From: Thalassospira sp. ER-Se-21-Dark
Lineage (GTDB): Bacteria; Pseudomonadota; Alphaproteobacteria; Rhodospirillales; Thalassospiraceae
Length of the DNA: 64,000 nt
Direction of reading: 5' to 3'
Assembly (NCBI RefSeq): GCF_017922435.1
Contig: NZ_VDEZ01000001.1
Span: 1,054,001 to 1,118,000 of the forward strand
Part shown: piece after piece, positions 38,268-47,074 of the stretch
How the letters are laid out: each line of letters starts with the position of its first letter
How positions within the stretch are numbered: position 1 is the stretch's first letter
The notes under the pieces: generated by a model
The model's database searches: none
Told to the model about the DNA's origin: nothing
Seen by the model: only the letters and a program-made list of their open reading frames with translations
Translations under genes and position numbers: made by a program

Positions 38268-38573
38268 ATGCTGAGATCTCTGCGTAGTAAGCCGGTTGCC
38301 ATTGCCCTGATTGGGCTTATGACGATCACGACAGCCGGGCTGGCTGCAATCAAGGTCGCACCCAAACCGACCACCGACAGCGTTACCATCCATTCCGAAA
38401 TGGTCCGGGGTGAAGTGACGCTGCGCCACCCGGATGGCACCATCGCCATCAGGCGCGATTGCGTCCGGTTCCCGTGCAAGATTGACATCTCGTCGCTTGA
38501 ACGCGGCGACTACGATGTCACACTGACAAATGGCGACGAAAGCCAGAAGATGGTAGGACTCTACAAAGAGTAG
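38268..38573 (+). CDS. Small secreted/periplasmic protein, function unknown
   Basis: 101 residues. A signal-like N-terminus (basic, then hydrophobic to about residue 27) precedes a beta-rich segment (EVTLRHPDGTIAIRRDCVRFPCKIDIS) with two cysteines (in RDCVRFPCKI) that could form a disulfide. The start has GAGGAAG upstream. No known family. It lies between the thiamin operon and sodB and is read in the same direction. Confidence 0.7.
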   Translation: MLRSLRSKPVAIALIGLMTITTAGLAAIKVAPKPTTDSVTIHSEMVRGEVTLRHPDGTIAIRRDCVRFPCKIDISSLERGDYDVTLTNGDESQKMVGLYKE

Positions 38574-38708
38574 GCATCCCGCCTGCGCCAAGACCCAAAC
38601 CGTTCAAATTTTTCCGGAAAATCCGGGAACGTTTTGATGGCCTGAATGTTCATCATATATCGAACCATTCAAAGGTAATGTGGCGATGCGTTGCATAAAC
38701 GCTCGTGC

Positions 38709-38784
38709 GTGCTAGATAAAGTAGCACGGGTAACGACCCGGATGCGCAAGTCGGCCCTGCAACAAAGGTTTCCAAGATGTTGCA
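38709..38784 (+). promoter_or_regulatory. Hairpin-rich leader upstream of sodB
   Basis: Three inverted repeats follow one another: GTGCTA (38709-38714)/TAGCAC (38722-38727), CGGGT (38727-38731)/ACCCG (38736-38740), and TGCAAC (38758-38763)/GTTGCA (38779-38784). They lie 86-160 bases before the sodB start. They may be a structured 5' UTR, a small RNA or chance; I see no Fur-box match that I would defend. Confidence 0.35.
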
Positions 38785-38869
38785 CGGGATTTTCACTTTT
38801 ATCGACGGCGCAAAAAGGGATATGTTGCGTTACCGCACAGATTAATAATGAAAGTCGAGGAACTGTATC

Positions 38870-39475
38870 ATGGCACTTGAACTCCCAGCACTTCCGTACG
38901 CATACGACGCGCTTGACCCGTATATGTCGGCTGAAACCCTCGAGTTCCACCACGACAAGCACCACAATGCTTATGTCGAAACCGGCAACAAACTGCTCGA
39001 AGGCAGCGGTCTTGAAGGCAAGTCGCTTGAGGAACTCGTCGTTGCAACCTATGGCGACAAGGACAAGGCCAAGCTGTTCAACCAGGTCGGTCAGCACTGG
39101 AACCACATCGAGTTCTGGAACATGATGAAGCCGAATGGCGGTGGCAACATCCCGGGCGAACTCGAAAAGAAAATCGTCGAAGACTTCGGCTCGGTTGATG
39201 CTTTCAAAGAAGCCTTCACCACCGCCGGTGTTGGCCAGTTTGGTTCCGGCTGGGCGTGGCTGTCGATGAACAAGTCAGGCAAACTGGTCGTTTCTGGCAC
39301 CCCCAATGCTGAAAACCCGCTGGTTCACGGCATGACCCCGCTTCTGGGTTGCGACGTTTGGGAACACTCCTACTACATCGATTACCGCAACCGTCGCCCG
39401 GACTACATCAAGGCGTTCCTGAACGACCTGGTAAACTGGGAATATGTTGCAGAGCGTTTCTCCAAAGCTGGCTAA
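38870..39475 (+). CDS. sodB: Superoxide dismutase, iron type
   Basis: 201 residues. Metal ligands are His27 (EFHHDKHH), His79 (HWNHIEFW), Asp162 and His166 (GCDVWEHSYYIDYRNRRPDY). The second-sphere glutamine sits in the N-terminal half (Gln76, VGQHWNH), as in Fe-SOD, and the Mn-type Gln in the C-terminal half is absent. It dismutates superoxide in the cytoplasm. GAGGAA precedes the start. A terminator follows. Confidence 0.95.
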   Translation: MALELPALPYAYDALDPYMSAETLEFHHDKHHNAYVETGNKLLEGSGLEGKSLEELVVATYGDKDKAKLFNQVGQHWNHIEFWNMMKPNGGGNIPGELEKKIVEDFGSVDAFKEAFTTAGVGQFGSGWAWLSMNKSGKLVVSGTPNAENPLVHGMTPLLGCDVWEHSYYIDYRNRRPDYIKAFLNDLVNWEYVAERFSKAG

Positions 39476-39502
39476 TCCGCCGACGCTTTGAGACTGAATT
39501 AC

Positions 39503-39534
39503 AAAAAGCGGCTCCTCCGGGGGCCGCTTTTTTG
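39503..39534 (+). terminator. Intrinsic terminator of sodB
   Basis: AAAAAGCGGC and GCCGCTTTTT pair around TCCTCCGGGG, with a T-run at the 3' end. Confidence 0.9.
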
Positions 39535-39554
39535 TGCGCGCAACACAAACAAAG

Positions 39555-39584
39555 AAAAACCCCGCCAGCGAACCGGCGGGGTTT
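39555..39584 (-). terminator. Intrinsic terminator of the amaB-type operon
   Basis: On the minus strand AACCCCGCC and GGCGGGGTT pair around GGTTCGCT and are followed by TTTTC. It lies 26 bases after the aldehyde dehydrogenase stop. Confidence 0.88.
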
Positions 39585-39609
39585 GGATCGAACATAATCA
39601 GGTGCGTGA

Positions 39610-41109
39610 TCAGATATCGAATTTAATACCCTGAGCCAGCGGCAGCTCGCGGGAGTAGTTGATGGTGTTGGTTGCGCGGCGCATATAACCTTTCCATGCG
39701 TCCGAACCGGATTCACGACCGCCACCGGTTTCTTTTTCACCACCGAAGGCACCACCGATTTCCGCACCGGACGGGCCGATATTGACGTTGGCGATACCGC
39801 AATCGGAACCAACCGAGGACAGGAACAGTTCGGTTTCACGCAGATCGGTCGAGAAGATGCACGACGACAGACCCTGCGGGACGTCATTCTGAAGCGCGAT
39901 GGCTTCTTCAAGCGTCTCGTAGGTCATGACATAAAGGATCGGTGCAAAGGTCTCGTGCTTCACGGTCTCGGTCTGACCCGGCATTTCAACCACTGACGGG
40001 GTGACATAAAACGCATTCGGGTATTCCGATTCCAAGGTACGTTCGCCGCCATGCACGGTGCCGCCGTCTTTCTTGGCATTGGCAAGCGCAGTCTGCATGT
40101 TGGTGTAGGCTTCTTCATCAATCAGTGGACCAACCAGAACACCATCGGCCAGCGGATCGCCAATTTTCACCGACTTGTAAGCCGCAATGATTTTCGGCAG
40201 AAGTTGATCCTTGACGTCCTTGTGAACAATCAGACGACGAAGTGACGTGCAACGCTGACCACAGGTGCCAACTGCGGAGAACACAACTGCACGCACGGTC
40301 ATATCCAGATCGGCCGACGGGGTCACGATCATGGCGTTGTTGCCGCCAAGCTCAAGAATGGTGCGGCCAAAGCGCTGCGCAACACGCGGGGCAACTTCGC
40401 GGCCCATGCGGGTAGAACCGGTGGCTGAAATCAGCGCGACGTCACGGCTGTCGGTCATGATTTCACCGATTTCACGATCACCAACAACAACCTGATGCAG
40501 GTTGGCCGGTGCATCACCGAATTTGGCAATCGCCTTTTCGAGGATCTTCTGGCACGCAAGGGCTGTGACCGGGGTCTTTTCCGACGGTTTCCAGATCACA
40601 GCATTGCCACAAGCCAGTGCTAGGGCGGTGTTCCATGCCCACGGCGCAACCGGGAAGTTGAACGCGGTAATCAGGCCAACAACACCCAGCGGATGCCAGT
40701 TTTCCATCATCTTGTGCCCCGGACGTTCGGACGCGATGGTCAGACCGTAAAGCTGACGCGACAGGCCAAGCGCGAAGTCGCAGATATCGATCATTTCCTG
40801 AACTTCGCCAAGACCTTCCTGATAGATCTTGCCGCATTCAAGCGACACAAGACGGCCCAGCGGCTCCTTGGCTGCACGCAGTTCTTCACCCAGAAGACGC
40901 ACCAGCTCGCCGCGACGCGGACCGGGAACCTGACGCCATGCGCCAAATGCCTTTTTGGCATTGCCGATGACATCTGTCATCTCGGCCGGGGTGGTTTCGG
41001 TGACACTTGCGAATTCCGAACCGTCAACCGGGGTCTGGACACTGAGGGTGCCGTTGGCAATCTCTGCTTCGGACAGACCAAGTTCGGTCAGAATGGATTT
41101 GTAGCTCAC
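39610..41109 (-). CDS. amaB: Aldehyde dehydrogenase, ALDH7/AmaB type (aminoadipate-semialdehyde dehydrogenase)
   Basis: 499 residues. Full ALDH motifs: NFPVAPWAWN, the active-site Glu253 in ILELGGNNAMIV and catalytic Cys287 in GTCGQRCTSLRR. The ALDH7A1 (antiquitin)/AmaB-type sequence predicts oxidation of L-2-aminoadipate 6-semialdehyde (in equilibrium with piperideine-6-carboxylate) to L-2-aminoadipate in lysine or pipecolate catabolism. It is the last gene of a minus-strand operon with an aminotransferase and FAD oxidoreductase. Family assignment is strong; the substrate is inferred from homology and context. Confidence 0.9.
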   Translation of the reverse strand: MSYKSILTELGLSEAEIANGTLSVQTPVDGSEFASVTETTPAEMTDVIGNAKKAFGAWRQVPGPRRGELVRLLGEELRAAKEPLGRLVSLECGKIYQEGLGEVQEMIDICDFALGLSRQLYGLTIASERPGHKMMENWHPLGVVGLITAFNFPVAPWAWNTALALACGNAVIWKPSEKTPVTALACQKILEKAIAKFGDAPANLHQVVVGDREIGEIMTDSRDVALISATGSTRMGREVAPRVAQRFGRTILELGGNNAMIVTPSADLDMTVRAVVFSAVGTCGQRCTSLRRLIVHKDVKDQLLPKIIAAYKSVKIGDPLADGVLVGPLIDEEAYTNMQTALANAKKDGGTVHGGERTLESEYPNAFYVTPSVVEMPGQTETVKHETFAPILYVMTYETLEEAIALQNDVPQGLSSCIFSTDLRETELFLSSVGSDCGIANVNIGPSGAEIGGAFGGEKETGGGRESGSDAWKGYMRRATNTINYSRELPLAQGIKFDI

Positions 41110-41169
41110 AGTAAAACTCCCTTCGTTTTAAACTTTCCGGCGCGGATCACCGGCAAATTCGATCTCTGT

Positions 41170-42486
41170 TCAATCCTTGATATCGGCTACCTTGGGCAGC
41201 AGTTTGGCGATGATGGCAAAGGCCTCATCAACCTGATCAAACGGAATGGTCAAAGGTGCCAGCAGGCGCACCACATTGGCGTGTTCGCCACTTGGCATTA
41301 ACAATAGCCCGTTATCACGGGCCAGTTGCAACAAGCATTGCAGACGTTTGGGTGACGGCTTGCCGTCACCTGCAATCAATTCAAAGGCACGCATTGCCCC
41401 GATCCCGCGCATGTTGCCGATCACATGCCCACCGGGCAGATCGCGCAACCATGCGATATGGGTGGCGTATTTTTCACCGAGCTGCTTGGCACGGGCGGTC
41501 AGCTTGTCGGTTTCCAAAACCTCAAACACGCCGGTCGCTGCCGCGCACGCCACCGGATTGCCGGAATAGGTGCCGCCAAGCCCGCCCGGGGCCAACGCAT
41601 TCATGACATCCTCGGCACCGGTGATTGCGGCCAGCGGAAAGCCCCCGCCAATGCCCTTGCCCATGACAAGGATATCGGGCGCAACGCCGGCATGCTCAAC
41701 GGCAAACATCTTACCCGTCCGGGCAAAACCCGACTGGATTTCATCGGCAATCAGAACCATGCCGTTTTCATCACACAGGCGGCGCAGGGCGACAAGAAAC
41801 GCGCCATCCGCAGCACGAAAACCGCCTTCGCCCTGAACGGGTTCAATCACCACCGCCCCGACCGACGCCGGATCGGCGGAAACAGCAAACAGCTTGGCGA
41901 TGGCGGCCATCGCATCATCAACCGATACACCGGTTTCGGGGCAAGGATATGGCAGATGCCAAACCGGCCCCGGCAATGGACCAAGCCCGGTTTTATAGGG
42001 TTTGGTTTTGCCCGTCAGGGCAAGGGTCGCAAGCGTCCTGCCATGGAAGCCGCCCTCAAAGGCGATCACCCCGGTGTGACCGGTAAAGGCGCGCGCAAGC
42101 TTCAGCGCGTTTTCCATCGCCTCTGCCCCGGAATTGGTCAGCATTGATTTTGCGGGACCTTCAATCGGGCAGTTTGCTGCCAGCCACTCCGTTACCGCGA
42201 CATAGGGTTCATGCGGCAGGGCATTATAGCAGCTGTGGGTAAACCGTTCGCACTGAGCAGCAACGCGTTCCATCACCACCGGATTGCGATGCCCGACAGT
42301 CAAAACACCGATCCCGCCAATGAAATCGATATAGCGTTTGCCTTCGACATCCCATGCCTCGGCATTGAGCGCGCGATCAAGATAGACCGGATGCACATTG
42401 CGCACGCCGGCCGATACCGACGCGATTGCGCGGTCGCGCATCTGCGTGCTGTCCTGGGCTGGTTTGGTGTTTTCGTCACGGGGCAT
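41170..42486 (-). CDS. Class III aminotransferase (GabT-like)
   Basis: 438 residues, fold type I PLP enzyme. TNSGAEAMENALKLAR, EPVQGEGGF, LIADEIQSGFARTG (Asp248) and the Schiff-base Lys277 in VMGKGIGGGFPLAA are all present. It resembles 4-aminobutyrate aminotransferases, but beside an AmaB-type dehydrogenase it may act on an omega-amino group such as lysine's epsilon amine, or on 2-aminoadipate. It lies 60 bases before the dehydrogenase gene. Confidence 0.9.
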   Translation of the reverse strand: MPRDENTKPAQDSTQMRDRAIASVSAGVRNVHPVYLDRALNAEAWDVEGKRYIDFIGGIGVLTVGHRNPVVMERVAAQCERFTHSCYNALPHEPYVAVTEWLAANCPIEGPAKSMLTNSGAEAMENALKLARAFTGHTGVIAFEGGFHGRTLATLALTGKTKPYKTGLGPLPGPVWHLPYPCPETGVSVDDAMAAIAKLFAVSADPASVGAVVIEPVQGEGGFRAADGAFLVALRRLCDENGMVLIADEIQSGFARTGKMFAVEHAGVAPDILVMGKGIGGGFPLAAITGAEDVMNALAPGGLGGTYSGNPVACAAATGVFEVLETDKLTARAKQLGEKYATHIAWLRDLPGGHVIGNMRGIGAMRAFELIAGDGKPSPKRLQCLLQLARDNGLLLMPSGEHANVVRLLAPLTIPFDQVDEAFAIIAKLLPKVADIKD

Positions 42487-42517
42487 GTGGGGCTGCTCCG
42501 ACCTTTTTGATGTTGAT

Positions 42518-43705
42518 TTAAATAACGTTCAGTTCAAGCACCGGCGCATTGTCGCGAATGCGCTCATAGCCAAACACCGACAGATCAAGGGTTTCATAGC
42601 CGTTTGTTGCGATCAGTTCGGCAATGCCACGGCCAACCGCCGGGCTTTGTTGCAGCCCATGGCCCGAGAACCCGTTGGCAAATATGAAGTTTTTAACATC
42701 CGTATGGCGGCCCAAAATCGCGTTCTGATCCAGCAGGTTATAGGAATAATGACCCGCCCAGGCATTGACGACCTTGATCGCCTCAAACCGTTCACACCGC
42801 TCATACAGGCCCGGCCAGATGATGTCGTCAAACAGGCTGTGATCGACGTCGAAATCCCAGCATTCCGGATCGCGATCCTTGGGTGGGGCAATGCCGGTAA
42901 TAAAGAACTCGCCTTCCGGACGGACATAAAGTCCGCTTGGATCAATCAGCATCGGGCAGGATGCGCTGATGTCTTCCGCGTCCCGGCAGTTGAATACAAA
43001 GATGCAGCGTTTGCGTGGCTCGACCGGAATTTCAAGACCCGCCATCCGGGCAACCTTTGACCCACCCGTGCCCGCCGCATTGACAAGCTGGCCACAGCCG
43101 AAACGACGACCGTCTTTCAGAACCACACCGGTGACCTGATCACCATCCCGCATGACATCGACGACTTCGCCGTCAATGTATTCGGCACCGCGACGGCGGG
43201 CCTGTTTGCGGAATGACTGCATCAGGCAATAGGCATCAAACCAGCCTTCTCCCGTGCGTCCCCAGCAACCAGCCGCCAGATCGGATGTATTCATCCACGG
43301 GTATTTCACGGCAAGGTCATCAGGTTCCATCCAGACGATGTCACCGCCAAACTCGGTCTGCGTTGCGTGGTTTTGGCGCAGGATATCGCGGCCCTGATCG
43401 GTTGCCAGAATGAGATAGCCCTTTTCATGCAGGGCAATGTCGACGTCGGGATCAAGATCGCGGTTCAGATTGCGCAGGAACTGAATGCCATAGGCCGACA
43501 TTTCAATATTGATCGGGGTCGAGAATTGTTGGCGGATTGAGGCCGCCGAAAGCGCTGTCGAACAGAACTCATAGGTCGAGTCTTTTTCAATCACCAGAAC
43601 CCGGCCCTTGAAATCATCACGACCGGTCAGATGCCATGCGATGGAACTGCCGATAACCGCACCACCGACGATGATCACATCATAATTTTCGTCAACAGAA
43701 CCCAT
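42518..43705 (-). CDS. FAD-dependent oxidoreductase (DAO family)
   Basis: 395 residues. The FAD-binding motif is YDVIIVGGAVIGSSIAWHL near the N-terminus, and the C-terminal GFSGHGLQQSPAVGRGIAELI is typical of the DAO/sarcosine oxidase group, close to FOXRED1-like proteins. It would oxidise an amine or hydroxy acid. Beside AmaB-type ALDH, a pipecolate-type oxidase (AmaA role) is one option and 2-hydroxyglutarate oxidation another; I cannot choose. It is the first gene of the operon, divergent from the LysR gene. Confidence 0.87.
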   Translation of the reverse strand: MGSVDENYDVIIVGGAVIGSSIAWHLTGRDDFKGRVLVIEKDSTYEFCSTALSAASIRQQFSTPINIEMSAYGIQFLRNLNRDLDPDVDIALHEKGYLILATDQGRDILRQNHATQTEFGGDIVWMEPDDLAVKYPWMNTSDLAAGCWGRTGEGWFDAYCLMQSFRKQARRRGAEYIDGEVVDVMRDGDQVTGVVLKDGRRFGCGQLVNAAGTGGSKVARMAGLEIPVEPRKRCIFVFNCRDAEDISASCPMLIDPSGLYVRPEGEFFITGIAPPKDRDPECWDFDVDHSLFDDIIWPGLYERCERFEAIKVVNAWAGHYSYNLLDQNAILGRHTDVKNFIFANGFSGHGLQQSPAVGRGIAELIATNGYETLDLSVFGYERIRDNAPVLELNVI

Positions 43706-43770
43706 TCTTGCCTTCTACCCGATGCAAATTGTTGCTTTCCGGCCATTGATGAACCGGCATTTTGCGATGG

Positions 43771-43847
43771 TGCGCTGGAACCCGTTATCCGAATGAAAGG
43801 GGGAGCCATCCTTCCAAAACATTCCAAAGTAACAGCATTCCAGCGCA
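43771..43847. repeat. Perfect 10-bp inverted repeat in the LysR/FAD divergent promoter
   Basis: TGCGCTGGAA (43771-43780) and TTCCAGCGCA (43838-43847) are exact inverted copies 57 bases apart, inside the 280-base divergent region. They could be paired binding sites for the LysR regulator. Confidence 0.5.
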
Positions 43848-43985
43848 GATGGCTTTCAGCCCAAACGCCTCTTGGGGTGGCGCGAGGGGGCTTTGAACCG
43901 TTTAAAACCGTACGCCTTGGCTGCACAGCAAACAAACGATATATTCGCACCATATCATTCCGTTTTGTTATGAACTGGTTTTGCC

Positions 43986-44918
43986 ATGCGTCGCGTCCTG
44001 CCATCCCTTACCGCCCTGCAATTCTTTGAAAGTTCGGCCCGCCATCTGTCTTTCACCCGCGCGGCAGAGGAACTGAATGTCACGCAAAGCGCAATCAGCC
44101 GTCAGATCCGTGCGCTTGAGGAATATCTCGGGCGGGATCTTTTTCGCCGCGTGAAGAAACGCCTGAAACTGACCGCAGCCGGCGAAGCCTATGCCGCACA
44201 GGTCCGTGACCTTCTCGATCGAGCAGAGGCCGCCACCTTGCAGGTCATGGCCTATTCCGATGCAGGCGGGATGCTCAATGTCGGGACGCTCCCGACCTTT
44301 GGGGCGCGCTGGCTTGTGCCGCGCCTTGGTGATTTCAAGGCAACCTGGCCGGACATTCAACTCAATCTCATTACCCAGACGCGGGAGTTCAATTTCGACC
44401 GCGAGGGTATCGATATCGCCATTCATTTTGGTGAAGACAACCTGCCGGGCTGCGTGACGCACCGTTTGATGGGCGAAACCCTGATTGCAGTCTGTGCGCC
44501 CAAGCTGCTTAAGGAAAATGACGATCTGCCGATTGCACGCGAACGGGTGCGCAACTGTACTTTGTTGCAGCATTCCACTCGCCCGCGTGCCTGGCAGGAC
44601 TGGCTGGCGGCCACCGGCGTTGCCGTGGTCGATGAACTGGCTGGTCCCCGGTTTGAGCATTTCCACATGGTCATTCAGGCCGCTGTGGCGGGACTTGGGC
44701 TGGCACTGCTGCCGGAATTTCTGGTGCGTGAAGAACTTGAAAGCGGGCGCCTGGTCGCACCGTTTGATGTCTCCATCCCCAACCAGCACGCCTATTACGT
44801 GGTTTATCCCAAGGAAAAGGAAAACAATTTTGCGGTCCGCGCATTTCGCGACTGGCTGATTGCAACATGCCGCACCGAACAGGATGATCGCGCCATCCCG
44901 TCGGGCACCGCTGCCTGA
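43986..44918 (+). CDS. LysR-family transcriptional regulator (GcvA-like)
   Basis: 310 residues. The N-terminal winged HTH (LTALQFFESSARHLSFTRAAEELNVTQSAISRQIRALEEYLG) is typical, and the substrate-binding domain follows. Sequence around PSLTALQFFESSARHLSF resembles GcvA-type regulators. It is divergent from the FAD oxidoreductase gene, so it probably controls that catabolic operon in response to an amino acid or intermediate. Confidence 0.95.
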   Translation: MRRVLPSLTALQFFESSARHLSFTRAAEELNVTQSAISRQIRALEEYLGRDLFRRVKKRLKLTAAGEAYAAQVRDLLDRAEAATLQVMAYSDAGGMLNVGTLPTFGARWLVPRLGDFKATWPDIQLNLITQTREFNFDREGIDIAIHFGEDNLPGCVTHRLMGETLIAVCAPKLLKENDDLPIARERVRNCTLLQHSTRPRAWQDWLAATGVAVVDELAGPRFEHFHMVIQAAVAGLGLALLPEFLVREELESGRLVAPFDVSIPNQHAYYVVYPKEKENNFAVRAFRDWLIATCRTEQDDRAIPSGTAA

Positions 44919-44950
44919 TCCTTACCAAATTGAGTTAAGCGGCTGGTGAT

Positions 44951-46207
44951 CTAGTCCGCGCCAATCTTTGCGGACGATCCTGCACGCATCGCTGCACAAA
45001 GTTGCACCGCCACAACAACAAACAGGAAGTAGAGTGCCACTTGCCAGTCGCCCAGAAGGTCATGCAAGGCCCCAAACAAAACCGGCCCGATGGCCGCAAA
45101 CAGATAGCCCACTGATTGCGCCATGCCCGACAGTCGGGCAGACGTTTGCGGATCGGCCCCGCGCATGCCGACAAGGGTCAGGGCAATACTGATCATGCTG
45201 CCTTGTCCAAGGCCCATACAAACCGCCCAAACATAAGGCAACTCGGTAGTGGCAAAGACAAAGCCCGGAATGGCGATGATCAACGGAATATGAAGAACCA
45301 GCATCGCCAGTTTCTTGTTGGCAATCCTCGAATAAATCAGGGGCGCGCCAAAGGCAGCGGGAATGCCAAATACGTTAAACAGGGTCAGAAGGGTCGCGGC
45401 TTCGGCCTCGGAAATGCCGTGATCAATGAACACTTTGGCGACCCAGGCGGTGCCGGTATAGAACATCAGCGACTGACAGCCAAAGAACAGCGCCAGCCAC
45501 CAGGCTTCGACATTTTTCCAAAGCGAAATACGCGTAACCGGTGCCGGGGCCGCGCCAACATGGCGATAGCGCAACATCGGCAGCCAGCAGACAAAGGCAA
45601 TGGCGGCAAACACCGCCCAAACGCCGAGCGACCAGCGCCAATCGCCGTCCGCCGCATTTCGGATCGGGATCGAAACAAATGCCGCGATCGTCGCACCACT
45701 GGACATGGTGAAGGTGTAAAGGGCAGTCACCAGTGCGACATGGGTCGGAAAACTGCGTCGTACCAGTGATGGGGTCAATACGTTCAGAACCGCAATGGCA
45801 GCACCCAAAATGATGGTCCCGACCACCATGATATCATACGCCCCGCTGGCGCGAAGCCCCTGCCCGATGGCGATAAACAGCAACATGGTCAGAAGGGTCG
45901 CTTCGAGACCGAATTTCTGCCCCAGACGCGGCGCAAACATCGAAAGCACGCCAAAGCTCAGCACCGGCAGCGTTGTCAGCAATCCTAGCTGAGTGCCTGA
46001 AAGCGACAGATCAGTACCAATGATTTCCGCCAGCGGCCCCAGGCCGACAATACTCCCCCGCATGTTCGCCGCCAAAAGCAGGATTGCCAGCAAAAACCCG
46101 ATATGCGCCCCCAAATGATGGAAGCCACGCCCGGCATTCGATGCGGCATTCTTTCCCGGCGTTGGCGTCTCGGAAGAATTGGTGTGTGGGGCCGTCTTGT
46201 CAGTCAT
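44951..46207 (-). CDS. MFS transporter, CynX/NimT-like
   Basis: 418 residues from the ATG at 46207 (MTDKTAPHTNSSE); 46255 is an alternative start. Twelve hydrophobic segments follow a polar N-terminus. NMRGSIVGLGPLAEIIGTDLSLSGTQLGLLTTLPVLSFGVLS is characteristic of the CynX/YeaN subfamily. Predicted to export or import small anionic or aromatic compounds; no substrate can be assigned. It converges on the LysR gene. Confidence 0.9.
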   Translation of the reverse strand: MTDKTAPHTNSSETPTPGKNAASNAGRGFHHLGAHIGFLLAILLLAANMRGSIVGLGPLAEIIGTDLSLSGTQLGLLTTLPVLSFGVLSMFAPRLGQKFGLEATLLTMLLFIAIGQGLRASGAYDIMVVGTIILGAAIAVLNVLTPSLVRRSFPTHVALVTALYTFTMSSGATIAAFVSIPIRNAADGDWRWSLGVWAVFAAIAFVCWLPMLRYRHVGAAPAPVTRISLWKNVEAWWLALFFGCQSLMFYTGTAWVAKVFIDHGISEAEAATLLTLFNVFGIPAAFGAPLIYSRIANKKLAMLVLHIPLIIAIPGFVFATTELPYVWAVCMGLGQGSMISIALTLVGMRGADPQTSARLSGMAQSVGYLFAAIGPVLFGALHDLLGDWQVALYFLFVVVAVQLCAAMRAGSSAKIGAD

Positions 46208-46282
46208 CTGGATGATCCATGTTGTGTCGCGATGGTGGCGCGGACAGAAATTCATTTCAGCATAAATTCAAAAAGCGGGCTT

Positions 46283-46915
46283 TCAGGCCGCAACAACACC
46301 CCACAATACCCGGAGCGCAACCAGCACAAACAGGATGGCAATGATCCGCTCAATCCAGGCAGCGTGATCGCGCAACCAGGGCAACACCGCCCCGTGCGAC
46401 AACCCAACGGCGACAAGGCAATACCACGCCCCGTCGATTACAGCGGCGGTAAACGCCAGAAGGAACTTGCCGCCCCATTCAAACTCCGGCGAGACAAATT
46501 GGCTGAAAAGGGCCAGAAAAAACAGGGCGATCTTGGGATTGAGAAACGCAATCATGAACCCGTCGCGGGCGGCCTGCAGGATCGATCCTGATACCTTGCC
46601 AGCACTATCCACATCAAACTTCGCACCCGCCTTGGCACCGCGCCACGCCTTGATCGCAAGCCAGATTAGATAAAGCGCACCAAGGATACTGACTGCATTG
46701 TGAAAGACCGGCACTGTCTGAAACAGGATGCCAAGTCCGGTCATGGTGATCACAGCATAAAAGCCGATACCCAGTGCATGCGCCAAGGCGCAGGCAAATC
46801 CGGCCTGACGGGAATGACCAACAGAATAGCGCAATACAACGGCCAGACTTGGACCCGGTGTCATTGCGCCCAGAACACAGATGGTTGCAACCGACAACCA
46901 GGCGGCGAAGCTCAT
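46283..46915 (-). CDS. LysE/RhtB-family amino-acid exporter
   Basis: 210 residues, six hydrophobic helices. The N-terminal GAMTPGPSLAVVLRYSVGHSRQAGFACALAHALGIG is the LysE/RhtB signature. Exports amino acids or related small compounds. It lies 75 bases upstream of the MFS gene on the same strand, and near the lysine-related operon, but no direct link can be shown. It is divergent from iadA. Confidence 0.92.
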   Translation of the reverse strand: MSFAAWLSVATICVLGAMTPGPSLAVVLRYSVGHSRQAGFACALAHALGIGFYAVITMTGLGILFQTVPVFHNAVSILGALYLIWLAIKAWRGAKAGAKFDVDSAGKVSGSILQAARDGFMIAFLNPKIALFFLALFSQFVSPEFEWGGKFLLAFTAAVIDGAWYCLVAVGLSHGAVLPWLRDHAAWIERIIAILFVLVALRVLWGVVAA

Positions 46916-47074
46916 AACGTTTCCTTTGGGTGACGCAGGTTTATTCCCGCTTGGTTTTATCGAAAGCTATCTGCTTGCCAGAACCGTTTCAACGGAAATG
47001 AACTGTCGCTATGATGCGCATCCGCGCCAACCTGCCACCTGAACACAGCATTTCGTAAAATACGGTTTTAAAAC

